Shown here: piece by piece, positions 1 to 10,743 of the stretch
Numbering within the stretch: the first letter of the stretch is position 1
Layout of the letters: every line of letters starts with the position of its first letter
Assembly: GCA_012064385.1 (NCBI GenBank)
Contig: QRDG01000534.1
Span: 363,932 to 427,931, forward strand
Reading direction: 5' to 3'
DNA: 64,000 bases
Source: Puccinellia tenuiflora
Lineage: Eukaryota; Streptophyta; Magnoliopsida; Poales; Poaceae
Translations under genes and position numbers: made by a program
The notes under the pieces: model-generated
The model's database searches: none
What the model was told of the DNA's origin: nothing
Seen by the model: the letters and a program-made list of their open reading frames with translations, nothing else

Positions 1-939
1 TGTGATGTTGAGAACTTTATACTGCCTAAGTCTATGCATCTGTGTATGATCAGGGTTGTTGATAACACAAGCATTGGAGGAGGACCCGAGGAGCAGCAAG
101 AATCGGGGCACAAAGACACCTATGGCGCGAGGGAGGAGCGGGAGGAAGGCGCAAGGAAAGAAGACGAAGAAAACCAGTCAGGCCGGCCTGAGGCCGGCCT
201 CAGCCCGGCCAGGCCGGGCTACCACCCGAAGCACCCGGCCTCTGAGACGCAGGAAGGCCGGCCCAAGCCCGGCTTAGGCCGGCCATGTGCCCGAAGCGGC
301 CGGCCTCAGCCCGGCCTCAGCCCGGCCTAGGCCGGCCATGCACCCGAAGCGGCCGGCCTCAGCCCGGCCTCAGCCCGGCCAGGCCGGCTTGCCTGCCATG
401 CGAATCCCAGCCCGGCCTTGGCCCGGCCTAAGCCCGGCCTGGACCCGGCCTGCGCGCCAGATTTCGGCCGAACCCACTTTTGGGTCGGTTTGTACCCGTT
501 CGAGTCAGAACCAAGTTAGGTTTTCCGTGTTAGTTCGGTTTGGCCTCCTATATAAGCTAGGGCCGGCTGCTAGAGAGGGGTTAGACCACGTTTTGATTAA
601 ACCCTAGATTGGATTGCTACAAGCATTCATCTTTTGCCGTGTTCCTCTTTGTTGCGATCAGGAATACAACCCCTCCACTTTGTTTCGATCTGGAGGTTCT
701 TGCTACCAAAGTTTGAGTGTGATCTGTTGTTCCATTGGGAATTAGTAGATCGCAGAAACCGCTTCGTGGCCGGCGGCTACGTTGCATCGGTGTGAGGCGT
801 CGCGAATATCCATTGGGTTGAAGAGCTGTTGCATTGGCAACAGGGGAGCAGCCGGAGAGTTCGTCGGAATCTCGCAAGTTATCTACCATCATCAACCATC
901 TACCACCGCTCACAGAGAAGATCGGGCCACCCCTTATCA
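1..939 (+). repeat. Fam1 LTR, plus orientation, 5' end cut by the window edge
   Basis: The sequence matches the full Fam1 LTR at 33787-34860 from its internal TTTGTGATAATGAGAA-like part to the terminal CCCCTTATCA at 930-939. It contains the GGCCGGCC-rich array (about 180-450), a TATATAAG box near 550 and the conserved LTR tail ending GATCGGGCCACCCC. It abuts a minus-oriented Fam1 LTR at 940 with no leader, so it is probably the 3' LTR of an element inserted into that LTR. Under that reading ataaa (940-944) is the right target duplication and the left one lies outside the window. Confidence 0.8.
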
Positions 940-1113
940 ATAAAGTTCTCGTTATCACAAACATCATATTCAATTAAGAGTGAGTTCACCTGTTGTCCAA
1001 GTAGCTTGGCACGAGCTCTTGTCATCGGTCCAATCCTCACCTCATTGGGCTTGTCTTGAGCAGCAACATCATCGATAGAAGAAAATGGTAAAGGACTAGG
1101 GATGTCCTCATCA
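940..1113 (-). repeat. Fam1 LTR start, minus orientation, truncated
   Basis: This 174-bp piece is the first part of a minus-strand Fam1 LTR, reading TGATGAGGACATCCC from 1113 leftward. It matches 6040-6213 almost base for base. It is broken where the plus-oriented LTR ends at 939. It directly follows the polypurine tract of the pol fragment at 1114 onward and encodes the GPMTRARAK tail of that pol frame. Confidence 0.8.
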
Positions 1114-2512
1114 TCCTCCCCCCCCTTGAAAAGGCGTCGACCTCGACGCGTCAAGGTCTTCTCCAGTATATGGCGTCAAATCAGCAACATTGAAAGTATT
1201 ACTGACACCAAACTCAGTTGTAGGAAGATCTATCTTGTATGCATTATCATTTATCTTGGCAAGAACCTTGAATGGACCATCACCCCGCGGCATCAACTTG
1301 GACTTGCGTTGAACAGGAAATCTGTCTTTACGAAAGTGCACCCAAACCATGTCGCCGGGCTGAAAGATCACCTCCTTTCTCTTCTTGTTGACACGAGCTG
1401 CATTGTACGTGCCTTTCTTCTCAATTGCTCCTTTAGTCTTCTCATGTATCTTCCTCACAAAATCTGCACGCTTCGATGCCTCCATGTTGACTCTCTCATG
1501 TAATGGAAGCGGCAGCAAATCAAGCGGAGTAATGGGTTTGAAACCATACACCACCTCAAACGGACATAATTGTGTGGTGGAATGTACCGCCCTGTTATAT
1601 GCAAACTCCACATGCGGCAAACAATCTTCCCACTCACGCAAGTTCTTCTTGATCATGGCTCGCAGCAACGTTGATAGTGTGCGATTCACCACCTCCGTTT
1701 GTCCATCAGTTTGGGGATGACAAGTGGTACTGAACAGCAGCTTTGTTCCCAGCTTGCCCCAAAGTGTCTTCCAAAAGTAACTCATGAACTTGACATCTCG
1801 ATCAGAAACAATCGTCTTGGTACTCCATGTAAGCGCACGATGTCCCTGAAAAACAGATTAGCAATATGTGACGCATCGTCGCTTTTGTGGCAGGCAATAA
1901 AGTGTGACATCTTAGAAAAACGATCCACTACCACAAAAATAGAATCATTTCCTCTCCTAGTTCTAGGCAATCCTAACACAAAATCCATGCTTATGTCCTC
2001 CCATGGAGTTGTAGGTGCAGGAAGAGGAGTATACAAACCATGAGGCTTCAGCTTGGACTTTGCCTTGTTGCAAGTGATGCAACGCTTAACAAACCTGTCC
2101 ACATCCCGCCTCATCCTTGGCAATAAAAGTGATCAGCCAACATCAGTAACATCTTCTCACGTCCAAAGTGTCCCATCAAACCGCCACCATGAGATTCCTG
2201 CAACAACAGCAAACGCACGGACGATTCTGGCACACATAATTTGTTAGCTCTAAACAAGTATCCATCATGCATATGGTATTTTTCCCAAGCTTTCACAGCA
2301 GAAACTTAGCAAAAGGCATGGAAAAAATCAGTATCATTAGCATATAATCACGCAAACTCTCTAAACCAGGACTTGAACATCCAAATGTGTCAAAAGCATG
2401 CTTTTCCTAGAGAGTGCATCAGCAACCACGTTTTCTTTGCCTTTCTTATACTAATAATGTATGGGAGGATTCAATGAACTCAACCCATTTAGCATGACGT
2501 TTATTTCAAGTA
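1114..2512 (-). pseudogene. Fam1 pol 3' part (RNase H end, integrase), broken
   Basis: Three overlapping minus-strand frames encode a gypsy integrase. They hold the zinc-binding region (LQESHGGGLMGHFGREK, then CITCNKAKSKLKPHG), the catalytic core (ISMDFVLGLPR and CHPQTDGQTEVVNR) and the C-terminal DNA-binding domain (KLMPRGDGPFKVL). The frame then passes through the polypurine tract (1114-1126) into the LTR. The piece is a near copy of 6214-7620. Differences are mainly single-base losses, which become denser from about 2290 to the N at 2513, so some breaks may be read errors. Integrase would insert the cDNA copy into the host genome; this copy cannot work as written. Confidence 0.85.
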
Positions 2513-2513
2513 N
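2513..2513. other. Single N at a probable assembly join
   Basis: The Fam1 pol homology stops at this base and unrelated GC-rich sequence starts right after it. The last 200 bases before the N carry many one-base deletions relative to 7390-7612, as at the low-quality end of a read. Confidence 0.6.
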
Positions 2514-3213
2514 GGCGACGGCTTCTGCGAGCTGGAGGAATACGGCGGCAGGGTGAGGGAAGTGCGCAGATGGAAGGGGAGGAGGCGCGCGGCGCGGCGT
2601 GGAGAGGAGCGGCTCGGGGAGAGTGGCCAGAGGCGGGGAGAGTGGCCTGAGGCGGGGAGAGGAAAAGGGAGCTCGAGATCGAGGTGGAGAGAGGAGGAGG
2701 AGAACGAGCGGGTCGGGCTTGGGAGGAAGGTGGGGAAGAAAGGTGCGGCCACAGGAAAGAAGAGAGGAAAAAGAAGAGAAAAGGGAAAAGAGAGAAGAAA
2801 GAAAGGCAGGGACCCAAAAAAAAAAAAGGGTCTTTTTGACAGGTGGACTGGCAGATCTGCGAAACGACGAAAATGGAGGAGGGTGGCTGCAAAAAGGCAG
2901 GGGGTGGGAAAGGAAAAAGCCAGGGGAAACCCTAGGGTTTGGAGGTTAGGTGGGCTTGGGCCAGCTTTGGGCTGCTCTCTCGCGCACTCGAACTTTTATT
3001 TTCTTTTGAAAAAATAAATTTGGCAATTAATTTTAGAAAAGGGAGACGACTGTCTCGGTAAAACTTTTGCGACAATTTTTGCAAAATAAAATAGGGTTTA
3101 ATAAAAATAGTTTTTGTTGCCAAATATGCGATGCGCATGATACTGATGTCATGATGATGCAATAACAAAAACAAACAAAAATCTAATTTGGGGAAAAACT
3201 CCAGGATATTACA
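2514..3213 (-). repeat. Probable LTR fragment of an unassigned retroelement
   Basis: Read on the minus strand, the segment starts TGTAATATCCTGGAGTTTT at 3213, a typical grass LTR start (TGTAATA...). It continues AT-rich and then GA/CT-rich, and is cut by the N at 2513. Its long plus-strand ORFs (2553-3017, 2599-2949) are Arg/Gly/Glu-rich translations of purine-rich DNA with no domain, so I do not call a gene. No partner LTR is visible. Confidence 0.4.
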
Positions 3214-3757
3214 GGAAGAGCGAGCTGGACGGCCGGAGGGTTGCCGAGCTGGAGGGGTCCCTGGAAACGAAGGGCTCGGAGCTGGAGGAGCTCAAGGGAA
3301 ACACCTCAAACTGGTGGAGGACCATTACTTGGCGTCTTCAGACCTCACGGGATGCCGCCGCCAGCTGGAGGGTGGCTTCGCGGGCATAGCAGCCGCAAGC
3401 GCGGACATCACGACGCGGATGAAGCAATTGGACCCGGCCACTGAACTGTCGGCGTTGGCGCCGGATTGTCAACAACTGCCCACCGTGGCAGAGTTCATCT
3501 CGAAGGAAGCCGCCCACATCAGGACCCTCAAAAACAAGACCGCTCGCCGGCTCCTCAATGACTAGAACGGGGCCAGTCAGCGCACGACGGCTCGGGTGAT
3601 GGCTTCATTCCTGGAGGCCAACCCGAACGCCGTCACGCCTAAATTCCAGGACTCCTCCCCCTCCAATGCATCCCTTCAGGGGGTAGACGCCTCCGCGACT
3701 GCCCTGGCGGCGGAGATGTTCCCGCGCGCCTAGACTTCCTGCAAAACATTCGAGCAC
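3214..3757 (+). pseudogene. Degenerate coiled-coil ORF, probably transposon-derived
   Basis: Two plus-strand frames join into one Glu/Leu-rich coil. Frame one reads SELDGRRVAELEGSLETKG and LEELK to about 3297. After a one-base shift the next frame reads KHLKLVEDHYLASSDLTGCR and ends at a stop at 3565. A further open stretch (NGASQRTTARVMASFLEA) runs to about 3732. Such coils occur in ORFs of grass gypsy-type elements, but I see no catalytic motif and cannot name the protein. Confidence 0.35.
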
Positions 3758-4249
3758 CTTGTGCCCCAAATGTAATAAGCACTGCGTAGATCTCATGCTC
3801 ATTTTAAACCCATGCTGTAATACTTAGAAAGTACGATGTCATCTTATTTTGCTGGCGTTTTCTTTTGCTTGCCTTATCATGTTTTCCTTTTCTCCACGTC
3901 CCGGGGGACCCGTCTGGGGTGTAAGCTTACCCGTGAGGCCCTGACTGGTCAGGAATGCGCTCGTAATCCCTACCGATTCCTAGAAGGTCGCTCACCCTTT
4001 TGGCCCGCACGTCCCCGGGGAGTACCAGGCCTCTTGCCGCTTTCTATCGCTGGGAGAGTAGCCACCCTGGGGTGCCCGCTTCGACGGTCAAGACACGTTT
4101 CCCAATTCATGCATGATTTCATTTTCGCGAAGTGAATAGCTTTTGCATACTACAAGCTTTGGTCAAGAATGACTTATCTTTTTCGTTACTCAACGGAGTT
4201 CTCTGAGTGACTCTCGCTTCTTCCGGGTACGCTTGTTCGACGCCATGGG
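3758..4249. other. Non-coding stretch, probably retroelement debris
   Basis: No convincing ORF, RNA or LTR end was seen. The one 99-codon plus-strand frame (3836-4135) has no recognisable domain. It lies between the coiled-coil remnant and a minus-strand gag remnant, so it is probably old transposon sequence. Confidence 0.4.
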
Positions 4250-4802
4250 CTACCGGGACGCATCATGTGGTTGGCTTCAGAGAGACTCGCGGGGAGGAAG
4301 AACGGAGGCTTCCTCGGCCTGCGCGCATCGGTCGGCCATCTTCCACAGCTCATCCAAGGTATTCATGACATGAACACTCAGCTTCTCACGCATCTTCATG
4401 CTACAGACATTGACGTGGAAGACGACGATGATGGAGATCTCCTGGAGGTCCGCCGGGGAACGCGGTCACGACGCCCCGGAACCTCCAGACGTAGTGACAC
4501 AGCGTCTCCCCGGGTTCTTGCTCCAGGTGATAGAGATCAAGGGCGGTTTCCGGGTACGGCGTGTAACAGTTCTTAAGGTGATGGCTCGTCTGACCCTCCA
4601 TTTCCTCCCGGGAGCGGCGCCTGGGGTTGGAGTTATGGCCGGCACCCTCCTGGGAAGATTCCATGGGCCTCTTGCCCCGGGGGTCTTCGGGATGTTCCTC
4701 TCTCGGGGGTGCTGGCGTAGGGACGGCGGTGTCGATGCTGACGGTCACAGCAGAACTCGTGGGAGCATGGCAGTGGTGAGCATAGTCCAACAAACTTTCC
4801 AA
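4250..4802 (-). pseudogene. Gag fragment of an old gypsy-type element
   Basis: On the minus strand, residues such as ALDLYHLEQEPGETLCHYVW and RFRGVVTAFP match the retrotransposon gag core (the region around the conserved W-x-F helices in Retrotrans_gag). A second frame continues with MREKLSVHVMNTLDELWKMA and DRCAQAEEA, so one frameshift lies near 4430. Upstream is a Pro/Arg-rich segment. No LTR, protease or reverse transcriptase accompanies it. Gag forms the virus-like particle in intact elements; this copy is a remnant. Confidence 0.6.
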
Positions 4803-5021
4803 GCTAGTGATCCGTGCCCTTGCACGGGGATCACTCTTGCACTGCTCTGGTGGGAAGGAGAGAAGCGCTCGGGCCGCGCCCAGAGCTTTCCCCAGCCCTC
4901 AGCTGACCTGAGTCTACCGGCGTGACGCCTCACCACGGACATCCTGAGTTCTTGACATATCCTTTGCGCACTGACGGGGTGGCCGTTCACCCTGCCCTGA
5001 GGATGAAGCAGCTCCGCCCGG

Positions 5022-5190
5022 AGAAGAAAGGCCCAGCGCAGATCCTGAAGATGAACTTGATGCAGATCTTGACGATGAGGTCGGTGCAGATCCAAATGAA
5101 GAACTCGGTGCAGATCTGGATGAAGATCTCGGCGCAGATCTAGATGAAGAACTTGAGGTTGATGAAGAAGAATCAAGCGACTACGCCCCC
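5022..5190 (+). repeat. Acidic tandem repeat, coding-like
   Basis: Imperfect 18- to 24-base units (core GCAGATCTGGATGAAGA) repeat about six times. Read on the plus strand they give an acidic chain (DLDEDLGADLDEELEVDEEE) ending SSDYAPYL just before the Fam1 LTR at 5198. The frame is open, but no start or known domain is visible. It may be the tail of an ORF cut by the Fam1 insertion. The minus-strand reading is a His/Leu/Asp repeat and looks less natural. Confidence 0.45.
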
Positions 5191-5197
5191 TACCTAG

Positions 5198-6213
5198 TGA
5201 TAAGGGGTGGCTCGATCTTCTCAGTGAGCGGTGGTAGATGGATGATGATGGTAGATAACTTGCGAGATTCCGACGAACTCTCCGGCTGCTCCCCTGTTGC
5301 CAATGCAACAGCTCTTCAACCCAATGGATATTCGCGATGCCTCACACCGATGCAACGTAGCCGCCGGCCACGAAGCGGTTTCTGCGATCTACTATTCCCA
5401 ATGGAACAACAGATCACACTCAACTTTGGTAGCAAACCTCCAGATCGAAACAAAGTGGAGGGGTGTATCCTGATCGCAACAAAGAGGAACACGGCAAGAT
5501 GAATGCTTAGCAATCCAATCTAGGGTTTAATCAAAACGTGGTCTAACCCTCATCTAGCCGCCGGCCTTCTATTAAGGAGCCAACCGACCTACTCAAAACC
5601 TAACTTGGTTCGACTCAACGGACAAACCGACCAAAAGTGGGTTCGGCCAAAACTGGCGCGCAGGCCGGGCTTGGAGCCGACCTGGCCGGGCTGGAGGCCG
5701 GCCTGGCCGGGTGGAGGCCGGGCTGAGGCCGGCCGCTTCGGGTGTGGCCGGCCTAGGCCGGGCTGAGCCGGCCGCTTCGAGGCCGGCCTTGGGGTGAGCC
5801 GGCCGAGGCCGGGCTTGGCCGGCCTCGCGTGTTGGAGGCCGGGTGCTTCTGGCAGGCCGGCCTGGCCGGGCTGAGGCCGGCCTCAGGCCGGGCTGTCTCT
5901 TCCTCTTCCTTCCTTGCGCTTCCTCCCGCTCCTCCCTCGCGCCATAGGTGACGTTGTTCCATTCTTGCTGCTCCTCGGCCTCCTCCAATGTTTGTGTTAT
6001 CAACAACCCTGATCATACACAAGTGCATAGACTTAGGCAGTATAAAGTTCTCGTTATCACAAACATCATATTCAATTAAGAGTGAGTTCACCTGTTGTCC
6101 AAGTAGCTTGGCACGAGCTCTTGTCATTGGTCCAATCCTCACTTCATTGGGCTTGTCTTGAGCAGCAACATCCGATAGAAGAAAATGGTAAAGGACTAGG
6201 GATGTCCTCATCA
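5198..6213 (-). repeat. Fam1 3' LTR
   Basis: It runs on the minus strand from TGATGAGGACATCCC (6213) to CCTTATCA (5198) and is the partner of 11819-12910. The GGCCGGCC-rich array lies at about 5655-5895. The first 170 bases encode the GPMTRARAK tail of pol. Confidence 0.9.
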
Positions 6214-8727
6214 TCCTCCCCCCCTTGAAAAGGCGTCGACCTCGACGCGTCAAGGTCTTCTCCAGCATATGGCGTCAAATCAGCAACATTGAAAGTATTA
6301 CTGACACCAAACTCAGTTGTAGGAAGATCTATCTTGTATGCATTATCATTTATCTTGGCAAGAACCTTGAATGGACCATCACCCCGCGGCATCAACTTGG
6401 ACTTGCGCTGAACAGGAAATCTGTCTTTACGAAAGTGCACCCAAACCATGTCGCCGGGCTGAAAGATCACCTCCTTTCTCTTCTTGTTGACACGAGCTGC
6501 ATTGTACTTGCCTTTCTTCTCAATTGCCTCTTTAGTCTTCTCATGTATCTTCCTCACAAAATCTGCACGCTTCGATGCCTCCATGTTGACTCTCTCATGT
6601 AATGGAAGCGGCAGCAAATCAAGCGGAGTAATGGGTTTGAAACCATACACCACCTCAAACGGACATAGTTGTGGGTAGAATGTACCGCCCTGTTATATGC
6701 AAACTCCACATGCGGCAAACAATCTTCCCACTCACGCAAGTTCTTCTTGATCATGGCTCGCAGCAACGTTGATAGTGTGCGATTCACCACCTCCGTTTGT
6801 CCATCAGTTTGGGGATGACAAGTGGTACTGAACAGCAGCTTCGTTCCCAGCTTGCCCCAAAGTGTCTTCCAAAAGTAACTCATGAACTTGACATCTCGAT
6901 CAGAAACAATCGTCTTGGGTACTCCATGTAAGCGCACGATGTCCCTGAAAAACAGATTAGCAATATGCGACGCATCGTCGCTTTTGTGGCAGGCAATAAA
7001 GTGTGACATCTTAGAAAAACGATCCACTACCACAAAAATAGAATCATGTCCTCTCCTAGTTCTAGGCAATCCTAACACAAAATCCATGCTTATGTCCTCC
7101 CATGGAGTTGTAGGTGCAGGAAGAGGAGTATACAAACCATGAGGCTTCAGCTTGGACTTTGCCTTGTTGCAAGTGATGCAACGCTTAACAAACCTGTCCA
7201 CATCCCGCCTCATCCTTGGCCAATAAAAGTGATCAGCCAACATCAGTAACGTCTTCTCACGTCCAAAGTGTCCCATCAAACCGCCACCATGAGATTCCTG
7301 CAACAACAGCAAACGCACGGACGATTCTGGCACACATAATTTGTTAGCTCTAAACAAGTATCCATCATGCATATGGTATTTTTCCCAAGCTTTCACAGCA
7401 GAACACTTAGCAAAAGGCATGGAAAAATCAGTATCATTAGCATATAAATCACGCAAACTCTCTAAACCAGGAACTTGAACATCCAAATGTGTCAAAAGCA
7501 TGCTTTTCCTAGAGAGTGCATCAGCAACCACGTTTTCTTTGCCTTTCTTATACTTAATAATGTATGGGAAGGATTCAATGAACTCAACCCATTTAGCATG
7601 ACGTTTATTCAAGTTAGATTGGCACTTCAAATACTTCAAAGCTTCATGATCAGAATGTATGATAAATTCTTTTGGCCACAAATAATGTTGCCAAACCTCA
7701 AGAACACGAACAAGTGCATACAATTCTTTATCATAAACAGGATAGTTCAATTGGGCACCATTTAATTTCTCCGAAAAATATGCAATTGGTTTTCCCTCTT
7801 GCATCAACACACCTCCTATTCCAATACCACTAGCATCACATTCAATATCAAATTGCTTATTGAAATCAGGAAGCATAAGCAAAGGTGCAGAAATTAAACG
7901 ACGTTTCAGCTCATCAAAAGCGACATCTTGGGCTGCGCCCCACACAAACTCAACACCTTTTTTAGTTAAATCATTCAAAGGTGCAGCAATAGAACTGAAG
8001 TCTTTCACAAAACGTCACAAAAACCAGCAAGACCAAGAAAGCTTCTTATTTGACTAATAGTCATGGGAATAGGCCAATTTTTAATTGCTTCAATTTTAGA
8101 TTCATCAACCTCAACACCATCCTTAGAAACAACAAAACCCAGAAATATGACCTTATCTTTGCAAAAAGTGCATTTAGCAAGATTACCATATAGCTTATTA
8201 TCACGCAACACTTGCAAAACTTGTCTAATATGATCAGTATGCTCAGATTCATTGCAGCTATAAATCAATATATCATCAAAATAACTACCAAATTTACCAA
8301 TGAAATGCCTCAAAACATGATTCATCAATCTCATGAAAGTACTAGGTGCATTAGTTAACCCAAAAGGCATCACTAACCACTCATATAAACCGAATTTTGT
8401 TTTAAAGGCAGTTTTCCATTCATCTCCTTCTTTCATTCTAATTTGATGATAACCACTACGCAAATCAATTTTAGAGAAAATAACAGCACCACTTAATTCG
8501 TCTAACATGTCATCCAAACGAGGAATGGGGTGTCTATAACGAATAGTGATGTTATTTATCGCTCTACAATCTACGCACATGCGCCAAGTACCATCTTTCT
8601 TAGGAACCAAAATAACAGGAACAGCACAAGGACTTAAGCTCACANTTTCCCCCCTTGCACACAGCACAAGAGGTACTAGAGTGGGATCCTCACGAAACTC
8701 TCTCAAATCAGATTTGGTGGCTAACAT
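6144..8727 (-). pseudogene. Fam1 pol: RT, RNase H, integrase
   Basis: Frame 8727-8005 carries reverse transcriptase: RMCVDCRAINNI, FSKIDLRSGYHQI, LVMPFGLTNAPSTF and YFDDILIYS (the catalytic [YF]xDD box). Frame 8008-6554 carries RNase H (ECDASGIGIGGVLMQ, IIHSDHEALKYL, ADALSRK) and integrase with zinc-binding H/C residues and the D,D,E core (SMDFVLGLPR, IVSDRDVKF, QTDGQTEVVNR). Frame 6653-6144 carries the integrase C-terminus and runs through the polypurine tract (FQGGEDDED) into the LTR. Frameshifts lie near 8006 and 6675. About 80 codons between protease and RT are absent at the N (8645). Pol would copy element RNA and integrate the cDNA. Confidence 0.9.
8645..8645. other. Single N hiding a missing segment
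   Basis: The frame reads VLCARGE, then N, then VSLSPCAVPVILVPKK. In the Fam2 copy about 80 residues, including the DVFPDELP and GIEHRIDLIPGAPLPNR motifs, sit between the equivalent points. The N therefore marks a gap or a collapsed join, not one base. Confidence 0.6.
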
Positions 8728-8729
8728 TA

Positions 8730-9644
8730 CTATTTGTTCTCTCCCTCACTTTTCTTTTTACCACTCAAATTTGGCTTGTGGCTCTCGCTCACCGAAGGTG
8801 GAGTCTCTCGCCTAGCTAATCTCTCACGCTCAGCCTCACGGTTAACTTCCACTTTTTGGCGAGATTCATTTACTATCTCTTGAGGTGTCATTGGCCGCAA
8901 CATCACCTCCTTGCCATGCCAATTGAGTTGATAGGTATTTGCTCTCCCATTGTGGCGCACATCTCTATCAAACTGCCAAGGACGTCCCAACAACAAGTGA
9001 CACACGGTCATTGGAACCACGTCGAACTCCACGGTGTCCTTGTAAGGCCCAATCTGAAACTCAACTTGTACCATGTGATTAACCTTCATCTCCCCACTTT
9101 CACTTAGCCACTGAATAAAATATGGATGGGGATGTGGCAAGTATTTCAGATTCAGTTTTTGACAGAGCTCTTTACTAGCTAAATTGCGGCAGCTTCCACC
9201 ATCAATGATTACCTTGCAAGAACGTCCATTGCCAACTGCAGCCCTTGTTTGAAACAAATTGCATCGCTGCTCCGAAGAACTAGGGGCCACACTTAGCACC
9301 TTAGGCGTGCACACAATAGATGGTAAACGCTCGGCATCCGCATAATACAACTCATCTTCTAGTTCCTCCTCAAACTCAGCATTAGGATCCACCTCATCAC
9401 CACTCTCATACTCACCGGTCTCCTCATTGATCAACATGACCTTCTTGTTGGGACACTCACGCTTGAAGTGACCCTTGCCTCCACACGTATGACAATTCAT
9501 ATCACGTGTACGAGCTGTAGAATTGGAAGAGCCAGTAGCACTTGCAGCAGGTTGTGGTGATTGCTTGGCATTAGGAGCAACTGAAAACCGACTTGGAAGG
9601 AGCAGCACCACGAAAACTAGGAACAGGACTAGGCGGCACCACAC
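8730..9644 (-). pseudogene. Fam1 gag end with zinc knuckle, plus aspartic protease
   Basis: The minus-strand frame contains a CCHC zinc knuckle (CHTCGGKGHFKREC), an acidic linker, and a retropepsin-like domain starting KVIIDGGSCRNLASKELC and ending near LLGRPWQFDRD. The active-site triplet reads Asp-Gly-Gly, where Asp-Ser/Thr-Gly is usual; the Fam2 copies have the same, so it looks like a lineage trait. The frame ends at a stop just before the pol frame at 8727. The knuckle packages RNA and the protease would cut the polyprotein. Confidence 0.85.
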
Positions 9645-9666
9645 TAGGTGTTGCTCGTGATGACAC

Positions 9667-10743
9667 TTACCTCGCCCATAGGAAGACGCGCCACATATTT
9701 GGCATCTTCGGCCAACTGTAACTCAGCTCACGTGCTTGATGTAACAAATCTTGCACATCGCCATATTGATGATGACGTACAATTCTCTTGATGTTAAAGC
9801 TCAAACCTGAAAGGAAACGCTGCATAGTTTGTTCAGGTTCTTCTCGCACTTTAGCACGTTGCATGATCAACTCCATCTCCTTATAGTACTCATCAACGGA
9901 CTTGGCACCTTGCTTCAAATTCTGCAACTTATCATACAAAGAACGGATGTAGTTGCGAGGAACAAAATGATGACGCAACTCCGCCTTCATCTCTCGCCAA
10001 GACAAAATAGGTACATCATTTGCTTCACGCCTAGCACTCACAAGACCGTCCCACCATAGCAAAGCATAGCCATCGAACTCAGAAGATGCAAGCTTGATCT
10101 TTCTATCCTCAGTGTAGTCATGCAAACGCCATAATTGTTCCATCTTCAACTCCCAGTTAATATATTCTTCCACATCAACGGAACCTTCAAACTTGGGAAT
10201 ACTGAATTTGGGCTTTACCAACGCTATCATCATCACGGTTGGCTGCATGACCAAGATTGTCGCCGAGCATACGGCGCGCACCAAGAGGCGCAAAACCACG
10301 ACCAGGAGGTATAGCACCACCTCGGCCACCTCCACGTCCACCATTAGCATGTGGTTGTGGCTGTTGTTGCCGTTGCAACCTCTCACGACGAGCAGCTGCT
10401 TGCTCATCATCCTCCTCAGCATCAAAATCAACACCGTGATCACCATGAACACTTGCATCATCAACAGGTTGCTCATTTCGCTGCGTCAACACTTGCACGG
10501 CACGGTTCAATGCACCAATAGAATTCTGAATTGCTGTCAAGGCAGCTGCAGACTCAGTTGCCGTTTGTAGCACATTGTCAACCTTTATATCCGTAGCAGT
10601 CAAATCAGCTTGTAACCTGTCACATTGAGCGGTGAACTGACGTGTCAGGTGACCTCGAAGAGCTTCATATTCAGCCCAACAAACAGGAGCGTTGCGTCCT
10701 TCTTTTGCCTCACAACACCATCATCCTCATCTCCTGAAGACAT
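9667..10743 (-). pseudogene. Fam1 gag capsid region, frameshifted
   Basis: The probable start is the ATG at 10743 (MSSGDEDDGVVRQKKD). A one-base loss near 10698 relative to the copy at 35937 breaks the frame. Frame 10603-10187 then carries a coil and an Arg/Gly-rich stretch. Frame 10476-9667 carries the capsid core: FSIPKFEGSVDVEEYINWE, WRLHDYTEDRKIKLASSEF, WWDGL, HHFVPRNYIRSLYDKLQNLK and SVDEYYKEMELIM. The capsid core shares its pattern with Fam2 gag (58010). Another shift near 9660 separates it from the zinc knuckle. Confidence 0.8.

Noticed and set aside
34..607. Several overlapping ORFs rich in Pro, Ala, Gly and Arg (also near 5593-6006, 12225-12483, 17482-17814, 46926-47443, 50982-51471, 63094-63420).
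   Set aside because: They are translations of the GGCCGG-rich LTR arrays, open in most frames because the arrays lack stops. Identical patterns appear on both strands.
2553..3017. 154-codon Arg/Lys/Glu-rich plus-strand ORF.
   Set aside because: Purine-rich DNA gives such frames by composition. No domain or splice context, and it lies in a probable LTR fragment.
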